64,000 bases of DNA from Streptomyces sparsogenes (GCF_001704635.1 NZ_MAXF01000038.1:62001-126000); one strand, 5' to 3'. Shown: positions 26,229-34,839, numbered from the stretch's first letter. Made by a program: numbers and translations. The notes: a model not told the origin generated them from the letters alone.

Positions 26229-27059
26229 ATGACGCACACGACGCACACCCGGCGCACCCGCCCGCTGACGGCCTTCGCCCAACTGCACCACCGGACCGCC
26301 CCGCTGCTGCTGCCCAACGCCTGGGACCACGCCTCCGCCGCCGCCCTGGCGGCACAGGGCTTCCCGGCGATCGGCACCACGAGCCTGGGTGTGGCGGCGG
26401 CCGCCGGCCTGCCGGACGGGGCGGCCGCGACGGCCGACGCGACCTTGACCCTGGCGCGCCGGCTCGGGCGGGGCTCCTTCCTGTTCACCGTCGACGCCGA
26501 AGGGGGCTTCAGCGACGACCCGGCGGACGTGGCCGGGCTGGCCCGGGAGCTGTACGACGCGGGCGCCGCCGGGATCAATCTGGAGGACGGCCGCCCGGAC
26601 GGCACCCTCGCCCCGGTCGAGCTGCACGCCGCGAAGATCACCGCCGTCAAGGCCGCCGTGCCCGCGCTGTTCGTGAACGCCCGCACCGACACCCACTGGC
26701 TCGGACGCCAGGAGGAGGAGGAGACGGCTTCGCGCCTCGCGGTCTACGAACAGGCCGGCGCGGACGGAGTGTTCGTGCCGGGACTGTCGGATCCTGAGGG
26801 GATCGCCGCACTGACGGCCACCCTCGCCGTCCCGCTGAACATCCTGTACACGCCGGCCGGGCCCACGCTCGCCGAGCTGGCCGCGCTGGGCGTGCGCAGG
26901 GTCAGCCTGGGCTCGCTGCTCTACCGTGCGGCCCTGACGGCGGCCGTGAACTGCGCCACGGCCATCCGCGACGGCCGGTCGGCGGACCTGGCGGCCCTGT
27001 CCTACGCCGAGGTGCAGACGCTGGGGGCGTCCGACGGGACGGCGCGGGGATCGGGGTGA
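26229..27059 (+). CDS. Isocitrate lyase / PEP mutase superfamily protein
   Basis: A 276-residue TIM-barrel enzyme of the ICL/PEPM superfamily, which makes or breaks C-C or P-C bonds next to a carboxylate. Visible: LLPNAWDHASAAALAAQGFPAIGTTSLG (first strand and active-site loop), FTVDAEGGFSDDPADV (metal-binding acidic motif), AAGINLEDGRPDG, ALFVNARTDTHWLG, and the late VRRVSLGSLLYRAAL strand. The second, mobile catalytic loop does not carry an obvious KxCGH motif as in isocitrate lyase, so a mutase or oxaloacetase-like lyase is more likely. The 3' end overlaps the converging MMPL gene by 58 bp. Confidence 0.82.
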   Translation: MTHTTHTRRTRPLTAFAQLHHRTAPLLLPNAWDHASAAALAAQGFPAIGTTSLGVAAAAGLPDGAAATADATLTLARRLGRGSFLFTVDAEGGFSDDPADVAGLARELYDAGAAGINLEDGRPDGTLAPVELHAAKITAVKAAVPALFVNARTDTHWLGRQEEEETASRLAVYEQAGADGVFVPGLSDPEGIAALTATLAVPLNILYTPAGPTLAELAALGVRRVSLGSLLYRAALTAAVNCATAIRDGRSADLAALSYAEVQTLGASDGTARGSG

Positions 27060-29107
27060 CGCCTGAACAGTGCGCCGGGCCACCACATCCACCGCCCCAC
27101 GTCCAGGGTCAGCGCGGTGACCAGCACGGAGCGGACGATCACGGTGTCCAGCAGCACGCCGAACGCCACCGCGAACCCGAGCTCGGCCGCGAACACCAGC
27201 GGCAGGGAGGCCATCGCCGCGAAGGTGCCGGCCAGCACCAGACCCGCTGAGGTGATCACGGATCCGGTGGCGGACAGGCCGTTCAGCGCGCCGCGCCGGG
27301 TGCCGTGCGCCAGTGTCTCCTCGCGGACCCGGGTGACCAGGAAGATGTTGTAGTCGATGCCCAGGGCGACCAGGAACACGAAGGTCAGGAGCGGGAAGGA
27401 GGCTTCCGCGCCGGCGAAGTGGAACACGTGGTCGAACATCAGGGCGCTCACCCCGAGGGCGGCTCCGAACGACAGCACCACCGTGGCCATGAGCAGCAGG
27501 GGCGCGACGATCGCCCGCAGCAGCACCACGAGGATGAGGAACACCATGAGCAGCACGACGGGGATGATCACCGCGGAGTCGCGGGCGGCCGCCTCCTGGG
27601 TGTCGAGAGCGATCGCCGTGTTCCCGCCGACCTGGGCGTCCGCGCCCTCGATCCCGTGGACCGCGGTTCTGGCCTGCTCGACGGTGCGCATCGCGGCCGT
27701 GCTGCCGGGAGGGTCCTCCAGCTCCCCGAGCAGGAGGGCCTCGCCGTCCCTGACCATCGGCGCCCTGACCCCGGCAACTCCCGGGACGTCGGACAGCGCG
27801 GCCTTCACCCGCCGCGCCGAGGCGGCCTCGGCCACGACGTAGAGGGGGTCGCCCGACCCGGCCGGGAAGTGCCTGGATTGGATGTCCTCACCGACGGCCA
27901 TCTGCGGCTTGCCGGTGAACTGGTCCTTGTTGGAGAGTCCGTCGGCCTTGAGCCCGAACGCCCCGAGCGCCATGGCGCCGAGGACGAGCGCGGTGCCGAT
28001 CCACACGGTCCGCGGCCGGTGGGAGACGGCGGTGCCGACCCGGGCCCAGATGCCCTCCCCGGCCGCCCCGGCCGATCCGTACGCCGGCTTCACCGGCCAG
28101 AAGATCCACCGGCCGCAGATGACCAGCAGGGCCGGCATCAGGGTGACCATGGCGAGCAGCCCGACGAGGACGCCGACGGCGCAGGCCGGCCCCAGGCCCT
28201 TGGTGGAGTTGAGGGTGGCCAGCATCAGCAGCATCAGGCTGACCGCGACGGTCGCGGCGCTGGCGATGATCGCGGGGCCGGTGCGCCGCAGGGCCTCGGC
28301 CATCGCCTCGTGCCGGTCCTCGTGCCGCCGCAGTTCCTCCCGGTACCGCGAGGTGAGCAGCAGCGCGTAGTCGGTGGCGGCGCCGAACACCAGCACGGTC
28401 AGTATGAAGCTGCTCTGTTTGTTGACGGTGAGTCCGGCGTTCTTCGCCAGCAGGTAGATCACCGCTTCCGAGGTGACCAGGGCGGTGCCCGCGGTCAGCA
28501 GCGGCAGCAGGGGCAGCACGGGGCTGCGGTAGGTGAGCAGCAGGATCACGACCACCACCGAGGCGGTGATCGCGGTCAGGCCCCCTCCCCCGCCGAAGGC
28601 CTTGATCGAGTCGGCTGCGTGGCCGGCCGGCCCGGTGACGTGGAACCCGAGCCCGCCCGCGTTCTCCTCGCCGATCTCGGCCATCGCGTCGACGACCTTG
28701 CCGATCCCTTCCCAGCCCTTCTTGTCCTTGTGGACCTGGACCACGGTCTGGATGGCCTTGCCGTCCCGGGACTTCGAGGGGCCCTGCGGCTGCCCCACGA
28801 CGTTGTCGATGCCGGTGAAGGCTTCCGCGTCGGCCCGGGCTTCGGCCATGTCGGCGGCGGTGACGCCCTCGGGCCGGTCGTAGATCACGATCGCGGGCAG
28901 CGTGTCGGCGAGCCGGAATCTCTCGGCCCGCTCGACGATCCTGGTCGACTCCGCGTCACCGGGCAGCCAGGCCGAGTTGTCGTTCTCCTCGACGTCGCCG
29001 AGCCTGCCGGCCAGCATGAAGGCCGGGACCAGCAGGGCCGCCCAGAGGGCGAGGACGACCCACTTCGCCACCCTGCCGCTGGGCAGGGAAGCCCACTTCC
29101 GCACCAT
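27002..29107 (-). CDS. MMPL/RND-family membrane transporter
   Basis: A 701-residue transporter with the MMPL layout: a first transmembrane helix (VAKWVVLALWAALLVPAFMLAG), an extracytoplasmic domain (about 45-165), a block of five to six helices (about 170-380, TAITASVVVVILLLTYRS and FILTVLVFGAATDYALLLTSRYREELRR), a second external domain (about 390-510), and a second helix block with FLVALGIDYNIFLVTRVREE. The two GxxxDYxxxL/FLxxR motifs are the proton-relay signature. It starts 16 bp after the ECF41 sigma gene stop on the same strand, so the two are probably one operon and the sigma factor may control its own transporter. Confidence 0.9.
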   Translation of the reverse strand: MVRKWASLPSGRVAKWVVLALWAALLVPAFMLAGRLGDVEENDNSAWLPGDAESTRIVERAERFRLADTLPAIVIYDRPEGVTAADMAEARADAEAFTGIDNVVGQPQGPSKSRDGKAIQTVVQVHKDKKGWEGIGKVVDAMAEIGEENAGGLGFHVTGPAGHAADSIKAFGGGGGLTAITASVVVVILLLTYRSPVLPLLPLLTAGTALVTSEAVIYLLAKNAGLTVNKQSSFILTVLVFGAATDYALLLTSRYREELRRHEDRHEAMAEALRRTGPAIIASAATVAVSLMLLMLATLNSTKGLGPACAVGVLVGLLAMVTLMPALLVICGRWIFWPVKPAYGSAGAAGEGIWARVGTAVSHRPRTVWIGTALVLGAMALGAFGLKADGLSNKDQFTGKPQMAVGEDIQSRHFPAGSGDPLYVVAEAASARRVKAALSDVPGVAGVRAPMVRDGEALLLGELEDPPGSTAAMRTVEQARTAVHGIEGADAQVGGNTAIALDTQEAAARDSAVIIPVVLLMVFLILVVLLRAIVAPLLLMATVVLSFGAALGVSALMFDHVFHFAGAEASFPLLTFVFLVALGIDYNIFLVTRVREETLAHGTRRGALNGLSATGSVITSAGLVLAGTFAAMASLPLVFAAELGFAVAFGVLLDTVIVRSVLVTALTLDVGRWMWWPGALFRRHPDPRAVPSDAPSVCTSA

Positions 29108-29123
29108 GGGGATCCCCCGGTTC

Positions 29124-30026
29124 TCAGTTGACGTGAGCGAGCTTGTCGGGATTGGCGACGGCGTAGATCCCGCACACCTGGTCGCCGTCCGGGGTGAGGT
29201 CGAGGACGAGGACGGCGTACGGGGTGTCGCCCGCGAGCAGCAGCGCCGACGGGTCGCCGTTGACCCTGCGGTAGGCGATCCGCAGGCCCTTGCCCGAGCG
29301 GGGGGCGAGACCGGCGAGCAGGCGGGCGACCTTGTCCCGGCCGTGAAGCGGCCGCAGACCCCCCGCCGCCTTGCCTCCGCCGTCCCCCCACAAGGTCACC
29401 TCCGGCGACAGGATCCGCAGCAGGGCGTCCAGGTCCCCGCCGAGCGCGGCGGCCATGAACCGCTCGGTCACCTCCCGCCGGACCCGCGGGTCGGGCTCGT
29501 AGCGGGGGCGCCGGGCGTGGACGTGCTCGCGGGCGCGATGGGCGAGCTGGCGGATCGCCGAGGGGCTGCGGCCGAGGATGTCCGCGATCTCGGTGTGGGC
29601 GTAGCCGAACACCTCGTGCAGGACGAACACCCCGCGTTCCAGCGGGGTGAGGGTTTCCAGGACCACCAGCAGCGCCATCGACACCGACTCGGCGCGCAGG
29701 GCCGCCTCGGCGGCGTCGTCGGGGGCGGGGGTGTCGGCGAGGGGGCCGACCAGCGGTTCGGGCAGCCATGGCCCGATGTACGTTTCCCGGCGGCGGCTGA
29801 TGGCGTCCCGGTGGGCAAGGGCCCGGTTGACCGCGATCCGCACCAGATAGGCGCGCGGGTTCTCGATCCGCTCCGCGCCCGCCGCCTGGTTCCTGGCCGC
29901 CCATGACAGCCAGGTCTCCTGCAGTACGTCCTCGGTGTCGGCGACGCTGCCGAGCATGTTGTAGACGAGGGAGAACAGCAGCTCACGGTGGTCGTGGAAC
30001 GCCTGTTCCGGCGGGGTGTCGGACAT
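29124..30026 (-). CDS. ECF41-type RNA polymerase sigma factor with SnoaL-like C-terminal domain
   Basis: A 300-residue extracytoplasmic-function sigma factor. Region 2 is at about 10-75 (RELLFSLVYNMLGSVADTEDVLQETWLSW) and region 4 at about 115-170 (LTPLERGVFVLHEVFGYAHTEIADILGRSPSAIRQLAHRAREH). A SnoaL/NTF2-like C-terminal domain acts as built-in regulator instead of a separate anti-sigma factor. Three ECF41 hallmarks are seen: WLPEP (87-91) in the linker, DGGGK (215-219), and the C-terminal NPDKL (292-296). Start at 30026 has AGGAGGCCC just upstream. The usual ECF41 neighbour (carboxymuconolactone decarboxylase/oxidoreductase) is absent; an MMPL transporter is next instead. Confidence 0.92.
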   Translation of the reverse strand: MSDTPPEQAFHDHRELLFSLVYNMLGSVADTEDVLQETWLSWAARNQAAGAERIENPRAYLVRIAVNRALAHRDAISRRRETYIGPWLPEPLVGPLADTPAPDDAAEAALRAESVSMALLVVLETLTPLERGVFVLHEVFGYAHTEIADILGRSPSAIRQLAHRAREHVHARRPRYEPDPRVRREVTERFMAAALGGDLDALLRILSPEVTLWGDGGGKAAGGLRPLHGRDKVARLLAGLAPRSGKGLRIAYRRVNGDPSALLLAGDTPYAVLVLDLTPDGDQVCGIYAVANPDKLAHVN

Positions 30027-30054
30027 CGGGCCTCCTGTCGGGGTCGCTTCTGAG

Positions 30055-30081
30055 AGCGACCCGGGCACCCGGGGTGTGACA
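30055..30081 (-). promoter_or_regulatory. Candidate ECF41 autoregulated promoter of the sigma gene
   Basis: On the minus strand TGTCACA (30075-30081) is followed after exactly 16 bp by CGCT (30055-30058). The published ECF41 target promoter as I remember it is TGTCACA-N16-CGTC, so this is a near-perfect match placed 28 bp upstream of the start codon. It implies the sigma factor activates its own operon. Confidence 0.65.
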
Positions 30082-30090
30082 TCCACGCCC

Positions 30091-30123
30091 GAGATGTGAT
30101 CCACATCTCAGCGGCCACATCTC
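30091..30123. promoter_or_regulatory. Palindrome GAGATGTG-ATC-CACATCTC plus an extra half-site
   Basis: A perfect 8-3-8 inverted repeat at 30091-30109 with a third CACATCTC copy at 30116-30123 lies directly upstream of the ECF41 -35 element. Its position fits an operator for a dimeric regulator; it could also serve as a short terminator for the glycosylase gene that ends at 30146. Confidence 0.55.
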
Positions 30124-30145
30124 GGCGGCCGGGGTGGGGCGGGGC

Positions 30146-31051
30146 TCAGATCGCCCGGAAGTCCCGCACCGAGAAGCGCGGCGCGCGGCGGGGCGGGACG
30201 CGGCCGGAGAGCAGGATCAGGCGGGCGGCGCGGTGGCGCTGGCCGGCGTAGGGGGCCAGGAGCTCCAGCATGGCCGCGTCGTCGGTGCCGCGCTCGCCGG
30301 TGAGCGCGTAGCCGATGATCCGGGGCAGGTGCAGATCGCCGACCGTGATCGCGTCGGGGGTGCCGTTGCTGCGCTGCAGGGTCTCGGCCGCCGTCCACGG
30401 GCCGACGCCGGGGATGGCCTGCAGCCGGGCCGAGGCGGCGGGCAGGTCCATGGCCGCGGCCTCCTCCAGGCGCCGGGCGGCCCGTACGGCCCGCAGGATG
30501 GTCGACGAGCGCTTGGCGTCGACCCCGGCGCGGTGCCACTCCCAGGACGGGATCAGCGCCCAGGCACGCGGGTCGGGCATGACCCGCATCCGCTCGGCGG
30601 GGCCGGGGGCGGGCTCGCCGTGCCGCCACAGCAGCAGCCGCCAGGCCCGGTACGCCTCGTCGCTGGTGACCTTCTGCTCCAGGATGGAGGGGATCAGCGA
30701 CTCCAGGACGAGTCCGGTGCGGATCAGCCTGAGTCCCGGGTGGCGGCGGTGCGCCTGGTGCACCAGGCGGTGGCGGGGGGTGAAGGCGGAGGGGTCGTCC
30801 TCGGCGCCGAGCAGGGCGGGCAGGTGTTCCAGCAGCCAGTCCGCGCCCGGCCCCCACGCCTGCGCCTCGACCGCCTCGCCCCTGCCCGCGAGGCGTATCG
30901 TCCCCGCGCCCTGCGGGGTCCGGCTGGCTCGCCAGATGGCGCCGTCGGCCGTCACCTGGAAGGACGGGTCCCCCGGTCCCCGCCGCAGCACGCTCAGGCT
31001 GCGCGCGAGGTCGTACGGGCCGGAGGGGGTCCAGCGGCGGTGGGCGGGCAC
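30146..31051 (-). CDS. AlkA-type DNA-3-methyladenine glycosylase (HhH-GPD)
   Basis: A 301-residue base-excision repair glycosylase. The helix-hairpin-helix is LQAIPGVGPWTAAETLQ (about 211-227), followed by the catalytic-Asp region DAITVGDLHLPRIIGYAL. The upstream GLVLESLIPSILEQKVTSDEAYRAWR helix is typical of the actinobacterial AlkA-like branch. It lacks an Ada-type N-terminus. The start is GTG at 31051 (VPAHRRWTPSGPYDL). It lies 111 bp downstream of the NDP-sugar pyrophosphorylase gene on the same strand. Confidence 0.88.
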   Translation of the reverse strand: MPAHRRWTPSGPYDLARSLSVLRRGPGDPSFQVTADGAIWRASRTPQGAGTIRLAGRGEAVEAQAWGPGADWLLEHLPALLGAEDDPSAFTPRHRLVHQAHRRHPGLRLIRTGLVLESLIPSILEQKVTSDEAYRAWRLLLWRHGEPAPGPAERMRVMPDPRAWALIPSWEWHRAGVDAKRSSTILRAVRAARRLEEAAAMDLPAASARLQAIPGVGPWTAAETLQRSNGTPDAITVGDLHLPRIIGYALTGERGTDDAAMLELLAPYAGQRHRAARLILLSGRVPPRRAPRFSVRDFRAI

Positions 31052-31094
31052 ACGGCCACCCTACGACCCGCCGCGCCCCGCCCCGAAGGGCGCC

Positions 31095-31172
31095 CTCACC
31101 GGTCCGGGCCCGGTGCGGCCACCGGTCCGGTCACCGGTCCAGAAGGCCGGTCACCGGCCCGGTCACTGGTCC
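31095..31172. repeat. Degenerate tandem copies of CCGGTCACCGGTCC at a gene end
   Basis: Segments TCACCGGTCC, CCGGTCACCGGTCC (31127-31140), CCGGTCACCGGCCC (31148-31161) and CGGTCACTGGTCC (31160-31172) repeat downstream of, and into, the 3' end of the pyrophosphorylase gene. The last copy carries its stop codon (minus strand CAG TGA). Confidence 0.7.
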
Positions 31173-32263
31173 GAGGAGAACCGCACCGCCCCCGCCGGGA
31201 TGTCCGCCCCGCACCACACCCGCACCCCGTCCCGCAGCTCGTTGTCCGCCCCCACCAGCGCGCCGTCCCCGACCACCGCGCCCTCCAGCACCGTACGGGC
31301 GCCGATCCGGGCCCGGGCGCCGATGAGGGAGTCGCGGACCTGCGCGCCCTCCTCGACCACCGCGCCCGCCAGCACCGTGGAGCCGTCGATGCGGGCGCCC
31401 GCGCCCACCCTGGCCCGGGGGCCGATGACCGTGCCGCCCGTGAGCTTGGCATCGCGCGCCACGTCCGCGCTGTCCAGGATCAGACGGTCGCCGCAGCGGC
31501 CGGGCACCGCCGGGGAGGGGGCGCGGCCCAGCACGAGGTCGGCGGAGCCGCGCACGAAGGCCTGCGGGGTGCCGAGGTCGAGCCAGTACGTGGAGTCGAC
31601 CATGCCCTGGAGGTGGGCGCCGGCGGCCAGCAGCCCGGGGAACGTCTCGCGCTCGACGGAGACGGGCCGGCCGGCCGGGATGGCGTCGATGACCGAGCGG
31701 TTGAAGACGTAGGCGCCGGCGTTGATCTGGTCGGTGACGATCTGCGCGGCGGTCTGCGGCTTCTCGAGAAAGGCGGTGACGCGCCCGGTGGCGTCGGTGG
31801 GCACCAGCCCGTACGCGCGGGGGTCGGTGACGCGGGTGAGGTGCAGGGAGACATCGGCGCCGGTGGTGCGGTGGGTGTCGACCAGCGCGGGTATGTCGAG
31901 CCCGGTGAGGATGTCGCCGTTGAAGATCAGCACGGGGTCGTCGGGGCCCGAGTGCAGTCGTGAGGCGACGTTGCGGATGGCGCCGCCGGTGCCCAGCGGC
32001 TCCCGCTCCGTGACGTATTCCAGGTGCAGGCCCAGTGACGACCCGTCACCGAAGTACGGCTCGAACACCTCGGCCAGGTACGACGTGGCGAGCACGATGT
32101 GCTCCACCCCCGCCGCGCGGGCGCGCGCCAGCTGGTGGGTGAGGAACGGGACGCCGGCCGCCGGGACCATCGGCTTGGGGGTGTTCACCGTCATCGGCCG
32201 CAGCCGGGTGCCCTTGCCGCCGACCAGGAGGATCGCTTCTGGCGTCGCTGGCGCTCTGGTCAC
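31163..32263 (-). CDS. NDP-sugar pyrophosphorylase (mannose-1-phosphate guanylyltransferase-like)
   Basis: A 366-residue nucleotidyltransferase that joins a sugar-1-phosphate to an NTP. The N-terminal Rossmann-like domain carries the signature LLVGGKGTRLRPMTVNTPKP (13-32), LEYVTEREPLGTGGAI, VLIFNGDILTGLDI (metal Asp) and FLEKP. The C-terminal third (about 260-366) is a left-handed beta-helix hexapeptide repeat (GTVIGPRARVGAGARIDGSTVL; DSLIGARARIGARTVLEG). The start is GTG. With manA and manB in the same window it plausibly makes GDP-mannose; nucleotide and sugar specificity are not provable from sequence. Confidence 0.88.
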   Translation of the reverse strand: MTRAPATPEAILLVGGKGTRLRPMTVNTPKPMVPAAGVPFLTHQLARARAAGVEHIVLATSYLAEVFEPYFGDGSSLGLHLEYVTEREPLGTGGAIRNVASRLHSGPDDPVLIFNGDILTGLDIPALVDTHRTTGADVSLHLTRVTDPRAYGLVPTDATGRVTAFLEKPQTAAQIVTDQINAGAYVFNRSVIDAIPAGRPVSVERETFPGLLAAGAHLQGMVDSTYWLDLGTPQAFVRGSADLVLGRAPSPAVPGRCGDRLILDSADVARDAKLTGGTVIGPRARVGAGARIDGSTVLAGAVVEEGAQVRDSLIGARARIGARTVLEGAVVGDGALVGADNELRDGVRVWCGADIPAGAVRFSSDQ

Positions 32264-32343
32264 GTATCGTCTCTGCTTCCTGCTGGGGCTCGCCGGGTCG
32301 GCGGCCAGTGTATGCAGACCATGACTGTCCGGCCCGCCCCTGG

Positions 32344-33960
32344 TCAGCGGCCCTGCAGCCGGGCGGCCGTGTCGCGCACGGTGCCGAGCTTGCGGTAGAG
32401 GGCGCCGCCGGGACACTCCGTGTTGTACCCGTCGCGGTGTCCGGAGATGACACGAAGCTTGGCCTTGGTGCCCTTCTTGTACTTGTTGCCGCCCGCGGAC
32501 GTCAGATGGGTGGTGCCGCCCGGGTTCCTCCCGAACAGGCCGAGCTTCCAGGCGGTGAGCTTCGCCACGGCCTTGACCGCCTTGCTGGACGGCTTCTTCG
32601 AGCTGTACGTGCCGAGCACGGCGATGCCCATGCTGTTCTTGTTGAAGCCGAGCGTGTGAGCGCCCTGAACGGCCTTGGTCACGCCGCCCGACCGGCCCTC
32701 GTAGATGTTTCCGCACTTGTCGACGGCGAAGTTGTAGCCGAAGTCCCGCCACCCCATGCTCTGGACGTGGTAGCGGTAGATGGCGCGCATCACGGAGGGG
32801 GCCTGCGAGCAGGTGTACGCGTTTCCCGTCACGCTGTGGTGGACGAAGGCCACCTTGACGGTCTTGGTGTAGAGGTGACCGCTCTCGCGCAGCTTCTCGT
32901 CGGCGCCCCAGCCGGCGCGGGTGACGATACGGGGGCGCGGGGCGGTGTACGGGTGGCCCGCGTTCGTGTCCGGGGGCTCCTCGGGGAGTTCCAGCGAGGG
33001 CGGGGTGGGCGGCTCCGGGCTGAGCCCGGAGGGCTCGGGCTCCGGGGGCGCCGAGGGGTCATCGGGGTCGGGCTGCGGGGCCTCGGGCGAGACGGGGGGC
33101 AGCTCGGCGGACGGGGCCTGGGAGGGGTCCTGGGAGGAGGGATCCTGCCCGGAGGGGCCCTCGGACGGGTCTCGCGTCCCGGGGTCCCGCGTCCCGGGAT
33201 CCCGCGTCTCGGGGTCTCGCGTCCCGGGGTCTCGCTCGGCGGGGATCTCGGCGGAGGGGTCCCGCTCGGCGGGGATCTCCGTGGCCGGGTCGTCCCCGGA
33301 AGGCCGCGCGGAGGGGGGCCGCGTGGCGGCGCCACCGGTCGGGGCGTCTTCCTCCCCCGCGAGGTCCGAGCCGGGCTCGTGGCCGGGGTCGACAAGCTCC
33401 AGCCGGAGCCCGGACGGCAGGCTCTCCGGCCGTCCGGAGAGCACCCCGGAGTCGTCCCGGGGGCTGACCCGGGGGCTGACCCGGGCCTGGACGCCGTCGG
33501 AGTCGCCGACCCACAGGGGCGTGGTTCCGCCGCGCAGGCGGCCGCCGCGGCTTTCGGGCGAGTCGGGGTCGGGGGCGTCGGCCTCGTCGAGCGCCTCCAG
33601 ATCGCGCCAGGGCGACCAGGCTCCGGTGACCGCCTCACGGGTGCGCACCTGCACCTGCCCACGCAGCCGCGCGGCGGGGTCGTCCCAGACCACACCCACG
33701 AGGGAGAAGGGGCGCACCTTCCGCGGCGCGACCCCCTGCGTGGCGTCGGACGCCCGCTCCGCGCCACCGAGCACCGCGCCGCCGAGCGCCGCCCCGCCCC
33801 CCTTCGGGCCGTCGGCGCCGAGTGGGAGCAGTGGCAGCGACTGGGTGCCGCCGGCGGAGTCGGCGCGGACCGCGCGGTCCGGGGCCGAGTGGAGGGAGAG
33901 GGGGAGAGCGAGGGCGGCGGTGCACGCGACGCCGATCGAGGATGCCAGAAATGCACGCAT
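32344..33960 (-). CDS. Secreted PGRP-type N-acetylmuramoyl-L-alanine amidase
   Basis: A 538-residue exported peptidoglycan hydrolase. A signal peptide (MRAFLASSIGVACTAALALP) is followed by an N-terminal region (about 30-200), a disordered Pro/Ser/Asp/Glu-rich stretch with TRDPG repeats (about 200-330), then the amidase_2/PGRP domain (343-538). Zinc ligands of this fold are His374 (VHHSVTG), His508 and Cys516 (SGHRDGYNTECPGG), with GWGADEKLR at the domain start. An in-frame ATG at 33978 is the alternative start; neither has a strong Shine-Dalgarno. Divergent from the TIGR03089 gene. Confidence 0.9.
   Translation of the reverse strand: MRAFLASSIGVACTAALALPLSLHSAPDRAVRADSAGGTQSLPLLPLGADGPKGGGAALGGAVLGGAERASDATQGVAPRKVRPFSLVGVVWDDPAARLRGQVQVRTREAVTGAWSPWRDLEALDEADAPDPDSPESRGGRLRGGTTPLWVGDSDGVQARVSPRVSPRDDSGVLSGRPESLPSGLRLELVDPGHEPGSDLAGEEDAPTGGAATRPPSARPSGDDPATEIPAERDPSAEIPAERDPGTRDPETRDPGTRDPGTRDPSEGPSGQDPSSQDPSQAPSAELPPVSPEAPQPDPDDPSAPPEPEPSGLSPEPPTPPSLELPEEPPDTNAGHPYTAPRPRIVTRAGWGADEKLRESGHLYTKTVKVAFVHHSVTGNAYTCSQAPSVMRAIYRYHVQSMGWRDFGYNFAVDKCGNIYEGRSGGVTKAVQGAHTLGFNKNSMGIAVLGTYSSKKPSSKAVKAVAKLTAWKLGLFGRNPGGTTHLTSAGGNKYKKGTKAKLRVISGHRDGYNTECPGGALYRKLGTVRDTAARLQGR
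33167..33241. repeat. Five 15-bp tandem repeats coding TRDPG pentapeptides
   Basis: Units GGGTCTCGCGTCCCG (33167-33181, 33212-33226), GGGTCCCGCGTCCCG (33182-33196), GGATCCCGCGTCTCG (33197-33211) and a partial fifth lie inside the amidase gene and encode the linker between its two parts. Confidence 0.85.
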
Positions 33961-34073
33961 GAAGAAAATCCTGGACATACCGCAATAAATATGTCCATCC
34001 GAGAAGAGCAGGAACGGTCCCGCGATCCGCCCCCGCGCCCCCAGCACCGGGTCCGGCGCGCCCGGCCGCCGCG

Positions 34074-34079
34074 TACCCT
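34074..34079 (+). promoter_or_regulatory. -10 box TACCCT of a leaderless-type promoter (TIGR03089 gene)
   Basis: TACCCT fits TANNNT and ends 7 nt before the ATG at 34087; no ribosome binding site precedes the start. Confidence 0.55.
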
Positions 34080-34086
34080 GGCGCCG

Positions 34087-34839
34087 ATGAACGCTACCGA
34101 TCACACCCCCGCCGACCTGCTGCGATCCGCCCTCGCCGCGGATCCGGCGCGTCCGCTTGTGACCTTCTACGACGACGCGACCGGCGAACGCGTCGAACTG
34201 TCCGTCGCCACCTTCGCCAATTGGGTGGCGAAGACCGCCAACCTGCTCCAGGGCGACCTGGCCGCGACGCCCGGCGACCGGCTGGCGCTGCTGCTGCCCA
34301 CCCACTGGCAGACCGCGGTGTGGCTGCTGGCCTGCTCCTCCGTGGGCGTGGAGGCCGAGGTGGGCGGCGACCCGGCCGCCGCCGACCTGGTGGTCAGCGG
34401 CCCGGACACGCTGGACCGGGCATGCGCCTGCACCGGGGAGCGGGTGGCGCTGGCGCTGCGCCCGCTGGGCGGCCGGTTCCCGCAGCCGCCCGAGGGGTTC
34501 ACCGACTACGCCGTGGAGGTGCCCGGCCAGGGCGACCGCTTCGCGCCGTACGCGCCGGTGGACCCGCACGCCCCCGCGCTCACCGTCGGCGGCCTCGGGC
34601 TCACGGCCGCCGAGCTGGTGGAGCGGGCGCGCGCCGACGCGGCCGGGCGGGGGCTCGGCCCCGGCTCCCGGGTGCTGTCCGGGCTGCCGTACGACACCTG
34701 GGAGGGGCTGTCATTCGGGCTGTACGCGCCGCTGGCCGTGGGCGGCTCGGTGGTGCTGTGCCGCCATCCGGACCGGCTGGACGAGGGGCGCCTCGCGGCG
34801 CGCCGGGCCGACGAGCGCGTCACCGCGACCGCTCTCTAG
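34087..34839 (+). CDS. TIGR03089 family protein (truncated AMP-ligase-like)
   Basis: A 250-residue actinobacterial protein that resembles only the N-terminal part of acyl-CoA synthetases/AMP ligases: TFYDDATGERVELSVATFANWVAKTANLL, then PGDRLALLLPTHWQTAVWLLACSSVGV, and a late GSRVLSGLPYDTWEGLSFGLYAPLAVGGSVVLCRHPD. The C-terminal adenylation core and hinge are absent, and this length is the usual one for the family, so it is not a recent truncation. Function is unknown. It lies directly upstream of the first LCP gene, but a hairpin and 235 bp separate them. Confidence 0.85.
   Translation: MNATDHTPADLLRSALAADPARPLVTFYDDATGERVELSVATFANWVAKTANLLQGDLAATPGDRLALLLPTHWQTAVWLLACSSVGVEAEVGGDPAAADLVVSGPDTLDRACACTGERVALALRPLGGRFPQPPEGFTDYAVEVPGQGDRFAPYAPVDPHAPALTVGGLGLTAAELVERARADAAGRGLGPGSRVLSGLPYDTWEGLSFGLYAPLAVGGSVVLCRHPDRLDEGRLAARRADERVTATAL

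Noticed and set aside
26142..27092. N-terminal extension of the gene at 25494-26141 to 532 residues
   Set aside because: The extension is antisense to the PEP-mutase-like gene and has no family features; MSHVIT or MKTVTL is a sufficient start.
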